A stretch of DNA of 64,000 nucleotides, from the NCBI GenBank assembly GCA_963969395.1, contig OZ017798.1:27644173-27708172 (forward strand), written 5' to 3'. The position numbers were made by a program, and so were the translations under genes. Position 1 is the stretch's first letter. Every line of letters starts with the position of its first letter. Shown one piece after another: positions 23,780-38,800 of this stretch. The stretch is from Pseudoscleropodium purum (Eukaryota > Streptophyta > Bryopsida > Hypnales > Brachytheciaceae). Below the pieces are notes generated by a model. That model searched no databases and was not told the DNA's origin. It was given only the letters and a program-made list of their open reading frames with translations.

Positions 23780-23815
23780 GTTGAGTCCAGCTGGGTGATT
23801 ACCCTGCTTGGTACG

Positions 23816-25549
23816 ATGGCGGCGATAGCGATGACTACACCTGTGGGAGGCGTCACTAGAGTCGGCGCCTCGAGCCGGAGCGCATGCCGTGCTCGTCACA
23901 CTGGAACACTCTCGTACTTGACTTCATCGGCATTGAAAGGGCAGAAGTTGAACTTTCACGTGAACGTTGTGAGGCGAGCAGAGAAAACGGGTGGCTTGCA
24001 AGTGGTTATGACTGCGATACTTCCACCGCAACAAACTAAGTGAGTGGGGAGGCAATGGGAATTCTCTTGATTTTCCAATTGGTGTCTTTTTCCCAGATTT
24101 GATGTTCTAGGATCATTTGGTCATGAATGAACCGTCTGGTCTTAAAGCCAAAATCTAATCTCGAGAGTGCGTTGGGTAATTCTAGGTATACAGAGGACTG
24201 CTCCTTGTTGTGAATTCAGTCATCTGCCATTGACATTCCTTGATTGATTTTAGGGGAGCTCCTGTAATCAGGCCACCAGTGGAGAGGCACTCGAAAGTGA
24301 TGCATTCCATAGCGCCGGAGAAATTGGAACTGTTTAAGAGCCTGGAAGGATGGGCTTCGGAGACTCTGCTTCCTTATCTGAAGCCAGTGGAGAAGTGCTG
24401 GCAGCCACAGGATTTCTTGCCAGACCCGGCTGCAGAGGACTTTTTAGAGCAGGTTCGGGAGCTTCGAGAGAGGTCGTTGTGCTTGCCGGATGATTACATG
24501 GTATGTCTAGTGGGAGACATGATCACGGAGGAGGCGCTACCGACGTATCAAACGATGCTGAACACGCTCGATGGAAGCCGGGACGAAACGGGTGCAAGTC
24601 CGACTCCTTGGGGAGTGTGGACTCGGGCGTGGACTGCGGAAGAGAATCGTCACGGGGATCTGCTGAACAAGTACTTGTACTTGACTGGGCGTGTGGACAT
24701 GAGGCAAATTGAGAAGACCATTCAGTATCTGATAGGATCTGGCATGGTAAGAGGGGTTTCTTTTCCATCGTGGGCTCTTTCCTTGGTCTTGCTCATTGGT
24801 AAGGCGGGCTGTGTTTACTTACGAATTAGACGGCAATGAAACTCCTTGAAGCAGTTGGTATTGTCAGTGAGGCGGGCGGGCAGGCAAACAGCAATGCCTT
24901 GGGGTGTGGAGGGTCGTGTCCGTGAAGTTGGTTGAGGAACTTACTTAGTTGTGGTGGTGTTTGTGTGCGTTTTGGAGTGCAGGACCCGCAAACCGAGAAC
25001 AACCCTTATTTGGGTTTCGTGTACACAGCTTTCCAGGAGAGAGCCACTTTCATTTCACACGGAAACACTGCACGGCATGCAAAGGACTACGGCGATGCGA
25101 AGTTGGCAACCATTTGTGGAATCATTGCCGCGGATGAGAGGAGGCACGAAAACGCATACACGAAGATTGTGGAGAAGCTGTTCGAGCTGGACCCCGATGG
25201 GACCATGTTGGCGTTTGAGGACATGATGAGGAAGAAGATATCGATGCCAGCACATTTGATGTACGACGGCCAGAACAATCACCTGTTCGACGACTACTCA
25301 CTGGTGGCTCAGAGAACGGGGGTGTACACTGCGCGGGATTACGCGGACATCATGGAGCACCTGGTGAAGAGGTGGGACGTGGCGAATATCAAGGGGCTGT
25401 CGAGCGAGGCGCAGGCTGCGCAACACTATGTGTGCTCATTGCCACCTCGGATCAGGAGGCTGGACGAACGCTCTCGGGCGAAGATGAAGAAGGGTCCGAA
25501 GAATGGAAGCTTCAGCTGGATCTTCAACCGAGAGGTTGCTCTGTTGTAG
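23816..25549 (+). CDS. Plastidial stearoyl-ACP (acyl-ACP) desaturase, precursor
   Basis: Soluble di-iron enzyme of the plastid stroma that introduces the first double bond (normally delta-9) into stearoyl-ACP, using ferredoxin and O2. Exons 23816-24039, 24254-24746 and 24983-25549 join in phase to 427 residues. All introns are GT-AG. Residues 1-75 are Ala/Ser/Thr/Arg-rich with few acidic residues, as in a chloroplast transit peptide. The enzyme core follows from [11 protein letters not shown]. Iron ligands are visible: TEEALP at about 166-171, EENRHG at 204-209 (in the first ExxH box), QERAT near 257-261 and DERRHE at 290-295 (second ExxH box). The C-terminus, [10 protein letters not shown], is slightly varied from the usual ending. 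The start was chosen because it opens the transit peptide just after the inferred leader intron; an upstream ATG at 23564 in the same frame lies inside that intron. Nothing appears broken. Substrate chain length and double-bond position cannot be read from sequence alone. Confidence 0.95.
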
Positions 25550-27040
25550 GTGGGTGGCGGACACGGCTGGCTTGCGGTAAAGGAGGGTGGTGTGGTGCGG
25601 TACCAATGAAGTTCTAGCGAAGAGGAGAAGATTTGAGACGGTCTTGAGTACAATAGTGGGTTCAAAGCGTACGATCTTAAAATTTATAGACCCGTGATAA
25701 GTGTAAACGAACATCATCGCTGCACATTTTCACTTCTACTTTGTACATATGATGTTTTGACGCTATAAGAGGACGACTTTGGGGTGCGTCTTGATGTGAC
25801 TTGAAGGTTTTGAGTTAGCGGTGATGAAACATGCATGAGGCATGTGCTTTTGTTTCGTTTGACCGCTGAACATCTGAAACTTGGATGATGTGTACTCGGT
25901 TGGAAAGGCGTTTGGGTTCTACTTGGCTGCCGCATGTATGGATCGAGCAGCAGTCACAGGAGTAGTGCTTTGTTTCTTTTGGGGAAGTTGTGTTATTGTA
26001 CATTTTTTATGGCCGAAATGGAAATGCGGGCAGTTCAGTGATCTCGTGGGTTTCATTAGTGTACACCTCCGGAGTCCGGACCACGAGCGTCTTTGTGCAG
26101 TTTGCGTGCCTTGTTTGAACTTGGGATTCCTTGCGAATTGACTCTGATCCTGAGTTACTCTAATGGACAGTAGAAACGTGAGAAACATGGGAGACCCCTG
26201 TAGAATCAATTTTGTACCGACTTGTTTTGGCTTAGATCCTCCATCATTCGTTGTCATGGGCTATGATTCACGCTTGCGGTGCCGGGGGGTATTTCTTATG
26301 TTTTGACTGTCATTTTCAAGTCCTCAGCATGTTCTTGTTCAGAAGTTTCTTTTTAGATATGATATGGGACACTAAATTGGGACACCAAGTCCTTCAGCAT
26401 ATATAACAACCTCCTCAAATCTTTTCATGTCACCATGTAGGTTATCTGGAGCTGCCCCGGTTGAGGTTTGGGTATGCATTGCACTCTGACTTATCGACAA
26501 TTTAAAAAACAATATACGCTTGGTTCATTAGACTGTCGAAAGTATCCCTTTTTGAAGAGTTTCAATTTCAATTACTCGATTCTCACTTCGCCTCTACTAT
26601 GTTTTGTGCATGGAGTGATGGAGAACTCCAGAAGACGAATAGCAGACTTTTGACAGGGGTCTGAATTCTGAAGATTGGCTTCAATTGTCAAGAGTATGTG
26701 CCTCTGAATCCAAATTTTTTGAAGCCCTGATAGACCTCGTGGGCAGCGCGTGGTTAACGGTTTGGGCTCTCCATCAGACGCTCATCATGCATCCGAATTC
26801 ACGCATTATTCTTTTTATCTGCTGTTCATGCATCCGAATTCACTCTGCCGGTACTTGAAGTTCTGGAAAGCGGCGAGATTTCACTTGGGTGAGGTGGTTT
26901 GGCCACCACTCACTCACTTCCGGACAGCGGAGAATCCGGCCGTGAGTGTGGGGCGTCTTTCATTCATCAGCAAGGCATTGAGTGAGTGAGGGTGATGATG
27001 CTGTTCCGAAGTACCTTACAATCAATCCGTTGGTGATTGT
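25550..27040. other. 3' region of the desaturase gene and flanking DNA
   Basis: Moderate-GC sequence with many short overlapping frames on both strands but no conserved motif. The first few hundred bases are probably the 3' untranslated region. No clear poly(A) signal was singled out. Confidence 0.5.
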
Positions 27041-27042
27041 TA

Positions 27043-27270
27043 CTCCCTCCGTCCCAAATTAACTCATGTTTTCTTAAGGTTGTTTTTGAGCAGGCCACGT
27101 GGAGGCTCTCTTGTATGCTATTTCCTTTGGGTTGCAGAGATCACATAGCATTGTTCTTCATTCATTGCTTCCAGGGAGATAAATTAGAATCCTTTCGAAT
27201 CTATGCTTATCATTACACGATCAATGAAATTGATATCAAATGTTTCCAGCAAAATTGCGGGATGGAGGAA
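27043..27270. mobile_element. Stowaway-like MITE (Tc1/mariner derived)
   Basis: The left end reads TA followed by CTCCCTCCGTCCCAAATT, the well-known plant Stowaway terminus. The right end read inward is ACTTCCTCCATCCCGCAATT, the same terminus with a few changes. The left TA target base pair is intact (27041-27042); its right counterpart is altered. The element is about 230 bp and non-coding. Confidence 0.7.
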
Positions 27271-27684
27271 GTGTTAGTGTTTTCGTTTGGGGTTCATTAA
27301 GATATGAGAGTGGTGCTGATGAGTTCCCGAGTTTGACTCGTGAGAGATGGAGGTCGGATGAGGTGACTGAGGACAACAACTGGGGAATCCGGAGAGACGA
27401 ATCACGTCACCAGAGCATCCATCACATTATATGCTTTTTCAGCCTCATGATTTTTGTTATCCTGGTTGGTCTTCAGAATCCACTTCCTCGCCTTGAAATC
27501 AAAATCACTTCCTTGTGAGGATTCACGATTGGAAGTTACAACAGTCGGCCACGAAAGATTGGATCGATTCCGCGTTGAAATAATTCTGCCACTTGAGTGT
27601 CTGATCTTCGGTGTGCACCGCTCTCCACAGTGACTGAGGCGAGTTCAAAATCCACCTTGGCTGTATGCGGGCACAATGATTTAG

Positions 27685-28314
27685 CCCTGTTTGGAGCTTC
27701 TTGGAATTTGCTCTAAATTGAACAAAACGCCAACATTTTGACAAGTTGGGTCAATTTTTTTTTTAATTGTAACCACACAAATTCAAACTAGACATGCTAG
27801 AGATCTCACAGGAAAAGAAAAGACAACAATATCATTGATGGAGTGAAAGATTATAATGTTTGACCATGAGGGTGTTAAAACTTCAAAAGTGATGTGAAGT
27901 CTTTCAACCCTCTTTTGACAAGTCAAATCTAAAAAGTTGATGACCAAAAAAATACGAGGTTAAAGGACCTAACATATGTAACCCATATCAATTTATGGCT
28001 TCTTAAAATCTACTCTACAATTTTTTTAAATGAATTTTGAATGTGATTTTTTCTCCAAGATTTAGTGTATTTGAGGCTCATTTCTAAGAGTTCTCAACAC
28101 TACGGGAAGTCAAGATTGCAATGGGTACCCTTGCACAAAATCTTGAATAGAAAAATCACTATTTTTTATTTTCAAGATAGGATTTTTGATACTAAAACTA
28201 GACTTCAAGAAGAACTTTCCAAAAATATAAAATACTAAAAAATAGCAACTTGGTTAGGTTTTATTCAACTTCAAAGTTTTGCAAGCACAAAATTTTAGTG
28301 CCTCGAGCAGTGAG
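27685..28314 (+). mobile_element. Diverged copy of the 8803-9437 TTAA element
   Basis: Aligns in the same orientation with 8803-9437 over most of its length. Shared blocks include GATTATAATGTTTGA, CATGAGGGTGTTAAAA, CCTCTTTT and GAATAGAAAAATCA. The left border has TTAG then CCCTG. The right border (GTGAGGAATTAG) has lost the canonical GGGGTTAA. It is an older insertion than its partner. Confidence 0.65.
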
Positions 28315-28443
28315 GAATTAGTTCTTAGCATTGTTTACTTAGTAGTAGCATTGGTTCCCATTGCTCTTAAAGATCTAAGAATATAAGAAATGTTTCTTTG
28401 AGTGATTCAAGGAAGTTAGGCCACTTCATGCTTACAAAAATCA

Positions 28444-28551
28444 TGTTGTCTTAAATACCTAGGTTCCCTTCTATTTAACAAGATGTTATCTTGAATTTCT
28501 AGGTTCTCTTCTCTTTAACAAGATGTTGTCTTGAATACCTAGGTTTTCTTA
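28444..28551. repeat. 40-bp tandem repeat, about 2.7 copies
   Basis: Units starting TGTTGTCTT/TGTTATCTT begin at 28444, 28484 and 28524. Each contains CTAGGTT followed by a CTTCT run and TTTAACAAGA. A few substitutions separate the copies. Confidence 0.85.
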
Positions 28552-29700
28552 GTAAATTATTCATTAAGAATAAAAATTTATAGCAATTTGAATTCATCTA
28601 GTGTGGGTAACAATATTGTCATTATTAGTTTAGTGAAAATCATTATATGAGTTGAGTTTTCTACAATCAATGGTGGTGTATCCTATAAGATGTGGTTTGA
28701 ATATGGAACTACAATGAGCGACAACTACCTTTGAGTGACCTATATGCTCTATGGTCAAGTTCATTGTATATGGTATTGAAAGTGTTATATTAATTGAACT
28801 TGTAATAAGACCTTTAGTTAATGCATGGGATTTATATAAAACTCAATTCAATTGAATTAGGATATAGTTGACTTTAGATTTCAATTTCATTGCATGCCTA
28901 TGGAGTTTGGATGGCTCAGTTATAAAATTCAAATGAAAAAGGAATTACTAAGCCCATGTAGGCCTATTTTGAAGCTCTACTACCATACCTTGAGGTTAGG
29001 TTTGTCATAGCCAATTCGAAATCATTTATTTTCACCAAAATCCCCTTTGTTAGTAGCTTTTAGAATTTCTAGAAATTTGTTATAGAGCAAAAATAATATT
29101 TCGTTCACTTTATAGGTAGGGACCTTTAGCTTTATGATCATGTAAATATGTGTGATAGTTGGATCTTCCAATTTTATCTTGGGACTTGAGCTTTAGTGTA
29201 GTTAAGGAGGCTTTACTGACAGTTATAGCTACTTCCACGTAGTCTTTGAGAGCCTCCCGCTTGGATAGCCTCTTAGTTGGGCAACCCCTGGGAATTCCAC
29301 CTTCATTTAAAAAAAATTAAAATGAATTTTTTTTAATTTCATGGGATTCTTTTTATAAGATTCAAATTATTTTCATCAATATTTTCTACACTTTTCAAAT
29401 ATGTCATGCTAGAATTTCTAAAAGTTTCATCATCGGCCATATTCATTTAGTTTTATTTTATTTTTTAACGAATTTGACTCGAGCGTAGGATATTTGTGCA
29501 AGGTATCCTCGTCATCTTGTTGGGAATAGTCTATTTGTAGTAGATGTGAGACTATCCTCATGTATTTCCCTACTCATCTTAGCAATTTAACCATAAAGGA
29601 TATTAAGGACAAAATATCCAATGAATGATTATTGGAAAAATTGTAGAAACATTGGATGACTATCTATCTAATAATTCTTGTGCATTTAGGGTTAATATAG
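28552..29700. other. AT-rich intergenic
   Basis: No gene or well-bounded element recognised. Confidence 0.4.
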
Positions 29701-29705
29701 TCTAA

Positions 29706-30248
29706 TCCCTAAAGGACTAAGGCATAATATAGGCAAAAATTGTAAAAAAAAATGCCATTTTTTAGGGTAGTGAGAAAAAAATGATTCTTTTTTTTCCAAA
29801 TTTCAACCATAGAAAATCTCATTGTAGACTACTATACAAATGCGTAGAAAAAATTTCAAAAACTTTGACTACATATTAGAAGTTAGAAAAGAAATAAAAA
29901 TTATTTCCAACCATTATTTGACAAGGCCAACATACTTTAACCCTCCTAGAATGAGATTTTTACACTATACATGGTTGTTGTTTTACCAGTTCCACTCATG
30001 TAAGTTGCATACTTGCCAAATTTCCAAAGTAAAGGAATTTTACACATCCTATTTGAAGTTACCTAGGCTACCCAAAAAGTTTATGACAATATATTTTTGA
30101 TCCAAATACAAGATTAGAAAAAAAAAAAATTCCATTAAAGGGGTACATGTTCGTACCTTGTATCAAAAGTTCGTGAACGTCATACCCAAATTGCCTTCAT
30201 GAGTAACTATTCAAGATCTTTTGCATATATCATTTGGTCCTTCAGGGG
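29706..30248 (+). mobile_element. TTAA-family element, 543-bp version with CTAA flanks
   Basis: The left end TCCCTAAAGGACTAAGG and the right end read inward, CCCCTGAAGGACCAAATG, are inverted copies. CTAA lies directly outside on both sides (29702-29705 and 30249-30252). The ends match those of the 20165-21089 and 58161-59085 elements. The interior is a shortened version with the core order Phe-rich AT sequence, ACTACTATAC and TTTGACTACATA. Non-coding. Confidence 0.7.
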
Positions 30249-30579
30249 CTAAGGTATGTACTCCCATAATCAACACTATTGAAAATGCAACAATCACCTA
30301 TATTTGAACCCCAAAGCATAATTTTTTCTTAGTTATTGATTACACAATCACAACATGAATGTCTATGAAAGCCTATTTGTTTGCTTTTTAATACAAGAAT
30401 TTGTAGAGATAGAAAGGGATCACAATTAGGCAACTACCTTATATCCTCTATGTAGCTCACAAATCACAACCCTCCTCAATTTCAAGGTCATAGTCATGAT
30501 GATGATGTATGTATCATCAAGATGATATACATATTACTGTCAAGAATCACAATCCCTCTATTCATGAAAGCTAACTTGG

Positions 30580-30770
30580 GTTGCATTTGGGTACACTTAT
30601 TTTCGAACACTTTATAAAATCTTAGTTTATTCATATGGTATCCAAAAAATACATTTGAAGAGAATCTAAAATCCCCTTTTGATTACCAATAAAACCCTAT
30701 GAAAAAATTTCAACATAATCATGGGAACCAAGCTAAATTGCATATTTGTCTTTTTTTAATATTATAATGA
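30580..30770 (+). repeat. Dispersed repeat, partner at about 52125-52320
   Basis: The order GTACACTTATTTTC, a short gap, AAAAAATACATT, GAATCTA, CCCCTTTTGATTACCAATAA and GGAACCA is repeated with substitutions in the same orientation near 52145-52275. No ends or coding content identify the element type. Confidence 0.6.
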
Positions 30771-32011
30771 GAACCATGGTGAATTGCTTATTCAGATGCA
30801 TTTAGGTGTAGTTCCCTTGTTGGTAAGCTAATTCTTCAATGCACAATATCGCCCGGCAGCTTCTAGATCTGAGGGTGTTGTTTGTGACACTCCGAAAGTC
30901 AGAATTGAATTCGATACTTTCTCTGCAATTATGCACTGAGAATGGATTCCTAATGCGTATTTTAATGCTTAGTTTTCCAGGGACACCCCGGGCAGACGTG
31001 ATTGGAATCCTGCAGTCACCACAGTTTCTAGTTTTCACCATTTACATTTTCGCCATTTCCCAACGTCTGGACCCGTCTCTCCGTGGAGAAAATCGGAGGA
31101 ATTCTTGAATTTCCAATGTGACCACACAGTGTAAGTTACATTATGTGGTGACTAAGGTTGCATGTAACATATGATTAGTAATAATATGTACGCCCCAACT
31201 GAAAACTATTGCAATAAGATATTCAGATTCTTTCTAAGTTACCACTCTGACACAAGCAACCAATTTTCGAGAAGCTGGCCAGCCGTTTACTAAACACAAA
31301 ATCCTGGAATTCTGAATAACTTCCAGGGTCCTGCTTTCAGAGCAAGTCAAAACCAATCTGCACCATGCACATTCTATCTATCTATGAACACTACAATAAT
31401 AATAATTTAGGCTCAGCGGTTCACGTCATAGCAGGACATGAAACCAGAGTCTCTCTTAACTCACCTCATGACATACGTAGATATCTTCGTCGTCGAAGAG
31501 TCATGCAACTGTGCAAATGCACCCCAATAAGATTGAATAGATCAAGAATGCGACGTCGGTCAAAGTTTGCAGCAAAGAATTCATCTACAATAATTGTTCT
31601 GCAGCTATCTCTCAAAATCCATGTCTAATGACAGGAATAAATCTCATGGAGCTAACACTTCCAACTCTCTACAAGCGCCGTTACAAACCAAAGACTCAAA
31701 CAAATACAGTCTGTTACAAGGGAAGTAGAGTAAAACAAGCAGTTTCCCTCTCGAAGTGCCGATTCGTGCCAGCTTCCAAAACCAGCTGTATTCATGCAGT
31801 GAAGGAATGAAGCACGTATTACACGTTTTCGGCGATAAGTAACGTACATAACACGGTCTTCCAAGAATGTCCTAAAATTCCAAAGACGAAATTCGTAAAA
31901 ACCAAATATTATTTGAGCTTGGCAGCTGTAGCGTAGAGTATGAATAGTTACCCACTTTGGTTATTCTCGCCAGTATCTTCACTTTGATAGTAGGCAACGA
32001 CCTTTCCTTAT
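30771..32011. other. Gene-flanking DNA downstream of the HIG1 gene
   Basis: Moderate-GC sequence with no recognised gene. The open frames at 30839-31108 (+), 31365-31628 (+) and 31652-31864 (-) show no family resemblance. The part next to 32011 probably includes the 3' untranslated region of the minus-strand HIG1-domain gene. Confidence 0.4.
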
Positions 32012-32813
32012 CTAACTGGTTTGGTCTGAAGCTGTAAATTTGTCTTGCAAGGCAACTGTCCCAACCATAAGTGCCACCGTCGCAGCCTGGAATCCAACAC
32101 GAGCCCGCATAAACATCTGACTCCGGTTGTAATTTCCTTGCTTGAACGACACTAAGCCTGCTAGCAACACGCCAGCAGTTGCAATGGCCCCTGTCATTTG
32201 AACGGCAACCGTTAGCCCTTCATCATGAGTTTCAGACTGGACGATTACTAGAGAGTATGAAAGGATACATACTACATAGACTGCCGAAGATTATTTTAAT
32301 TTCAGCACACCAGCCTAGCCCCCGTCTCCCAAACTCAGGGTGAAGCCCTCAATCTGGACACTCATCGTTACTCAAACATGATCTACAATAGTATTAAAAA
32401 TCATGTATATAAGGTCATTTGAAGGAATTTTTAGGTTCCCTGATGAAAATTCAAACCAGCAACTTCAGGAAAATAAACAACCAACACCCCAATGTAACGA
32501 TCTAAGCAGATCTAAGACTAGACATTTTGGGGTATTATGAGGAGAATCAATGCAAAAGAACTACTAAAGTGAAAGTTGCGTTATACTGCAAGTAATTTGC
32601 GCAACATTGGTGCACTCTTGAGGACGCACAAAGCCCCACAATACCTCGGAAGTTGGTCGATGAATTTCCAAATCCCTTCTTCCATTGCAAGGAATCCACA
32701 ACACAATAATTTGAAAGGAAAAGATTAGGGAACGCACCGCAAAGAACCAAAGGGTTTCGATTCTCCTTCTTGGTGCTAAACATGTCCTCGTCTTCAACGC
32801 CTCGTGACGCCAT
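32012..32813 (-). CDS. HIG1-domain protein (HIGD/Rcf1 family), mitochondrial
   Basis: Small two-helix inner-membrane protein of the hypoxia-induced-gene-1 family. Relatives (Rcf1/HIGD2) associate with cytochrome c oxidase and respiratory supercomplexes. Two exons, 32813-32738 and 32190-32012 on the minus strand, join in phase (one base plus two) to 84 residues. The splice sites are GCG|GTGCGT and ATGACAG|GGG. The joined product carries NPLVLCG at about 20-26 and AIATAGVLLAGLVSFKQGN at 27-45 (first helix plus the SFKQGN turn). MMRARV-like FMRARVGFQAATVALMVGTVAL forms the second helix; the RxRxxxQ positions fit the family, with Phe-Gln where Ala-Gln is usual. The intron-side reading that begins at the in-frame ATG at 32197 would lack the NPL box, so the spliced form is preferred. 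The short N-terminus is acidic and has no cleaved presequence, as is usual here. The nuclear gene is free-standing. Confidence 0.88.
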
Positions 32814-32984
32814 TGCGACAATCTACGCGACAATGGATGGAAATTTTTCAGTGGGTTCCACGCCGTCCCTCTCACGCTGTTGTGGAATTCGCAGTGTGGC
32901 GTTGCCACAAGGTGAGAGGTGACGAAGATCACCTGGACTAGACAGACCTTGCACAAATTTTTGCCAATAAGGAAGACGATAAGG

Positions 32985-32993
32985 AAACCCTAA
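32985..32993. promoter_or_regulatory. Telo-box (AAACCCTAA) upstream of the HIG1 gene
   Basis: AAACCCTAA on the plus strand lies about 170 bases before the start codon of the minus-strand HIG1-domain gene. Telo-boxes near the transcription start are frequent in plant genes for ribosomal and mitochondrial proteins. The role here is inferred from position. Confidence 0.45.
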
Positions 32994-33064
32994 TCAGCAG
33001 ACGGAGACGTTGAAAAAGGATTCAAAACTTAAAATCTATCTTCTGGGTAGATTTCGGAGGCAGA

Positions 33065-35819
<2,755 letters not shown>

Positions 35820-35820
<1 letters not shown>

Positions 35821-38800
35821 TTACTACGATGCTTCATCTGGTGTCTTCAACACTTGTATAGATGATTGTGTCAAGTCTTTTTCTTCTCCTCCGTCAATTA
35901 CCTCAGTTTCTTCATTTACATTTGGTCCATCGATTGGGTTTAGTGGCGGTGGAGAAGAGTATTCCAATGCCCTATCTACCATACTGCTTGCAAGAGGTGT
36001 TGAAATCCCTCTGATAAATTTGATGATAGAGTAGATACTTCTAAGATGGAAGTGACCTTCTCATAAGTGTAAGGTTCCTGAATACTAAGCCAAATATATC
36101 GTAGATGTTCCCTATTATAAAAATATCCATTTTCATTCGGAAATAAGCTCATCGAATCTAGAAAGTCATATGTGACACTATTAACATGGATTTTGTTATA
36201 GCTAGTGTATCCTCAATTTCTCCCACTTCTGTATTAAGAGCTTGCATTTCTTCATTTTCCACATCATTAATATTTGTTGTTGGCTTATAAGTAGGGTTAT
36301 CTTCTACTTCCAACAATTCTACTTCGTCCCCATAAACATCGCTTACAACATTGGTGTCAATCAAACTCAAACTTCGACTACCACTAGATAAATCGTCTGA
36401 GTGTGTTTCATCTGAATCACAACCACCATTGCTCGATGATGAAGCTCTTGAATCTATTGTCCTCTCTTCCTTCTTACACTTCCCCCTTTGAATCACTTCA
36501 AATCTTTTTTCTTCATCTAATAAGTCTTTTGGTGATTGCACTATCCTTTCAAATCTACCACATGGTACACTTGTATTTGTTTCGGAAGAACCATGACTAG
36601 GCAATTGGTCTACTATTCCCAACACTTGCAAAGATCTTCATTCAGCCACCATACTGACACTTTTCACCATCACCATTTTATTTCCGTACATGACCTGCAA
36701 TGCATTGTACACACACTTTGTATGAACTGTTTCACCTTTTATAATGATTACTTTATCACCTACAGAACTGGTCTCTAAATTTTTTAGCACAGCCATCGTA
36801 ATGCTCGATGTCACCATCTCCAATTTGTGGTAGATACATTTGTATCTTTTTTAATTCCATTGGTGTCTTTTCTAGCTTGTCTGCAACTCGCAACATTACT
36901 TCCTCACTCCAAAAGTTTTGAAAGACCACATCCAAATTGTTCATATTCTTTGGAAGTTTTTTTGTAGGTCTTGAATCTTTAGAATACTACATGATAATAG
37001 CAATGTCTCCCACTGCTTGCACATTATAGAGGCGTTGCTCATCATAACGTAGATTATGGACATATAAAGAAACTGTTTGTAGTTTAAATATCCATGAACC
37101 CTGTAAACAATGCAAACTCTTTAGCAAAGCCATTTCTGATTACATTGCTTCATCAAAATGTACATTAGGTGGAAAAAGAAAGATGATAGTCTATTATAAG
37201 ATCAAAGACATTTACTTCTGAAGTTGTTGCAAAACCTTGCATAATTCTCACTTAACCAATCTTCGTCTACAATTTTCGAATCTCCACATCTATAATCAAA
37301 AACCCATAAACACAGTTTATTGAACTCGACATACACATCCTCTAAGAAACCTCCCTTGCACCTCATGTGAATTAATGTTGCTCTCTCTTAGTGTTGTATT
37401 GTTGAAAGTGCAATTTGTTAATTCCATCATGCATTTGCCACATCTTCTTCATCTTGACCATAGCTAGTATAACCTCTACGACCTACTATGACATCAATAA
37501 AGTGCTACCTCATAAATGGTGGAATCTATTTCCCAATACTATGGAATGACTGAACCATCTTCATAGTAGGTAAATTCCACAATGTCTTTGTATCAATAGT
37601 GAATGTCTTTCCTATCGAGGTGAATTACCTTCTGCAGTTACCTCCAAGCTTGCTTGCATCTATGACATAGAAATCATTCATAAACAATGGATTTTCGTCT
37701 TTTTTTTTAACCATCAAGTAACGAATTTGATTCCTTACCGCATCTTTCCTTTGCAAACAATCCACCACATATGCTATAGTACTTTCAGGAGAATTCATAG
37801 AAGTAGCACTATTGAAGTAATATTCTTATTGATCTTGCTTCCCATTGGGCGCTTCTTTTACTACCATGTGTTTGAATATACGTAAATAAGTCTCTTTAGA
37901 AACCTTGGTTAGTGGCTTCAACCATGTCTTCTCCATCCTCTTCCTTGTGGGGTTTGCATCTAGTGTAACATCGAGATTCTTCTCGCTCACCATCTTCTTC
38001 TACTTATCCTCTTCTTTTTTGCTAAAAAACAACTTTATTTCTTCATAATCTTTATAGACCTTCAAGATTGTTTCATAAGACTCTTCATCCTCATTCCATG
38101 CATGTCAAGTGTAGTTAAGTATCTTCTTAGACAAATCTCTAAGCGACATATGCTTTGGTAAACCTTTGCTTCATGCAACATACTTGCTGCCATTGTCAAT
38201 GATTTAGCTTTATATGCGTCATCAATTCGTGAAGTGACACTCAGACTCCCACAAGCTCTCCAAATGTCATGAAGTTTTACAATATTTTTGTAGAATATGG
38301 TGAAAAATTTTCGGTCAAACTTCTTTGCATTTATTTTGATAGATGTTTCAATATAGAATTGTGAATTATCATAAATCACAAATTTTGCTTTCCATCTTAC
38401 AAAATGTTTTTTGTATTCTTCATCAAACATCTTGCCTTCTTTATTCTCTTTTTGAATTCATTTACAAGCAGCTACAACATGTTGTCCATCCACTGGCTCC
38501 CACACAATCTTTTGTTGTAGCCTTGGGTCCTCCTCATACTAATCGAAATAGATGGATTTTCAGGATTGTGCTTTGTAAATGCAAACTTGAACTCTCGAGT
38601 AGCATCTTTATGACTGAATGATACTTCCACCAATTTTGTCTCCCCTTTATCATTTATATTTTCATATATGTATACAATGGGACGAAGTGTAATTACACTT
38701 ACTCCATCAACTTTGTATCCCTTCAAACGCTCATACATTTCATCAATTTTCTAATCCACAAGTACTCTATGGTTTGTCTTCACATTCACTACATTTTGAA

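Noticed and set aside
32190..32197. In-frame ATG at 32197 as start of a 61-residue HIG1 protein
   Set aside because: It lies in the intron side of a good acceptor and would lose the NPL box supplied by the upstream exon.
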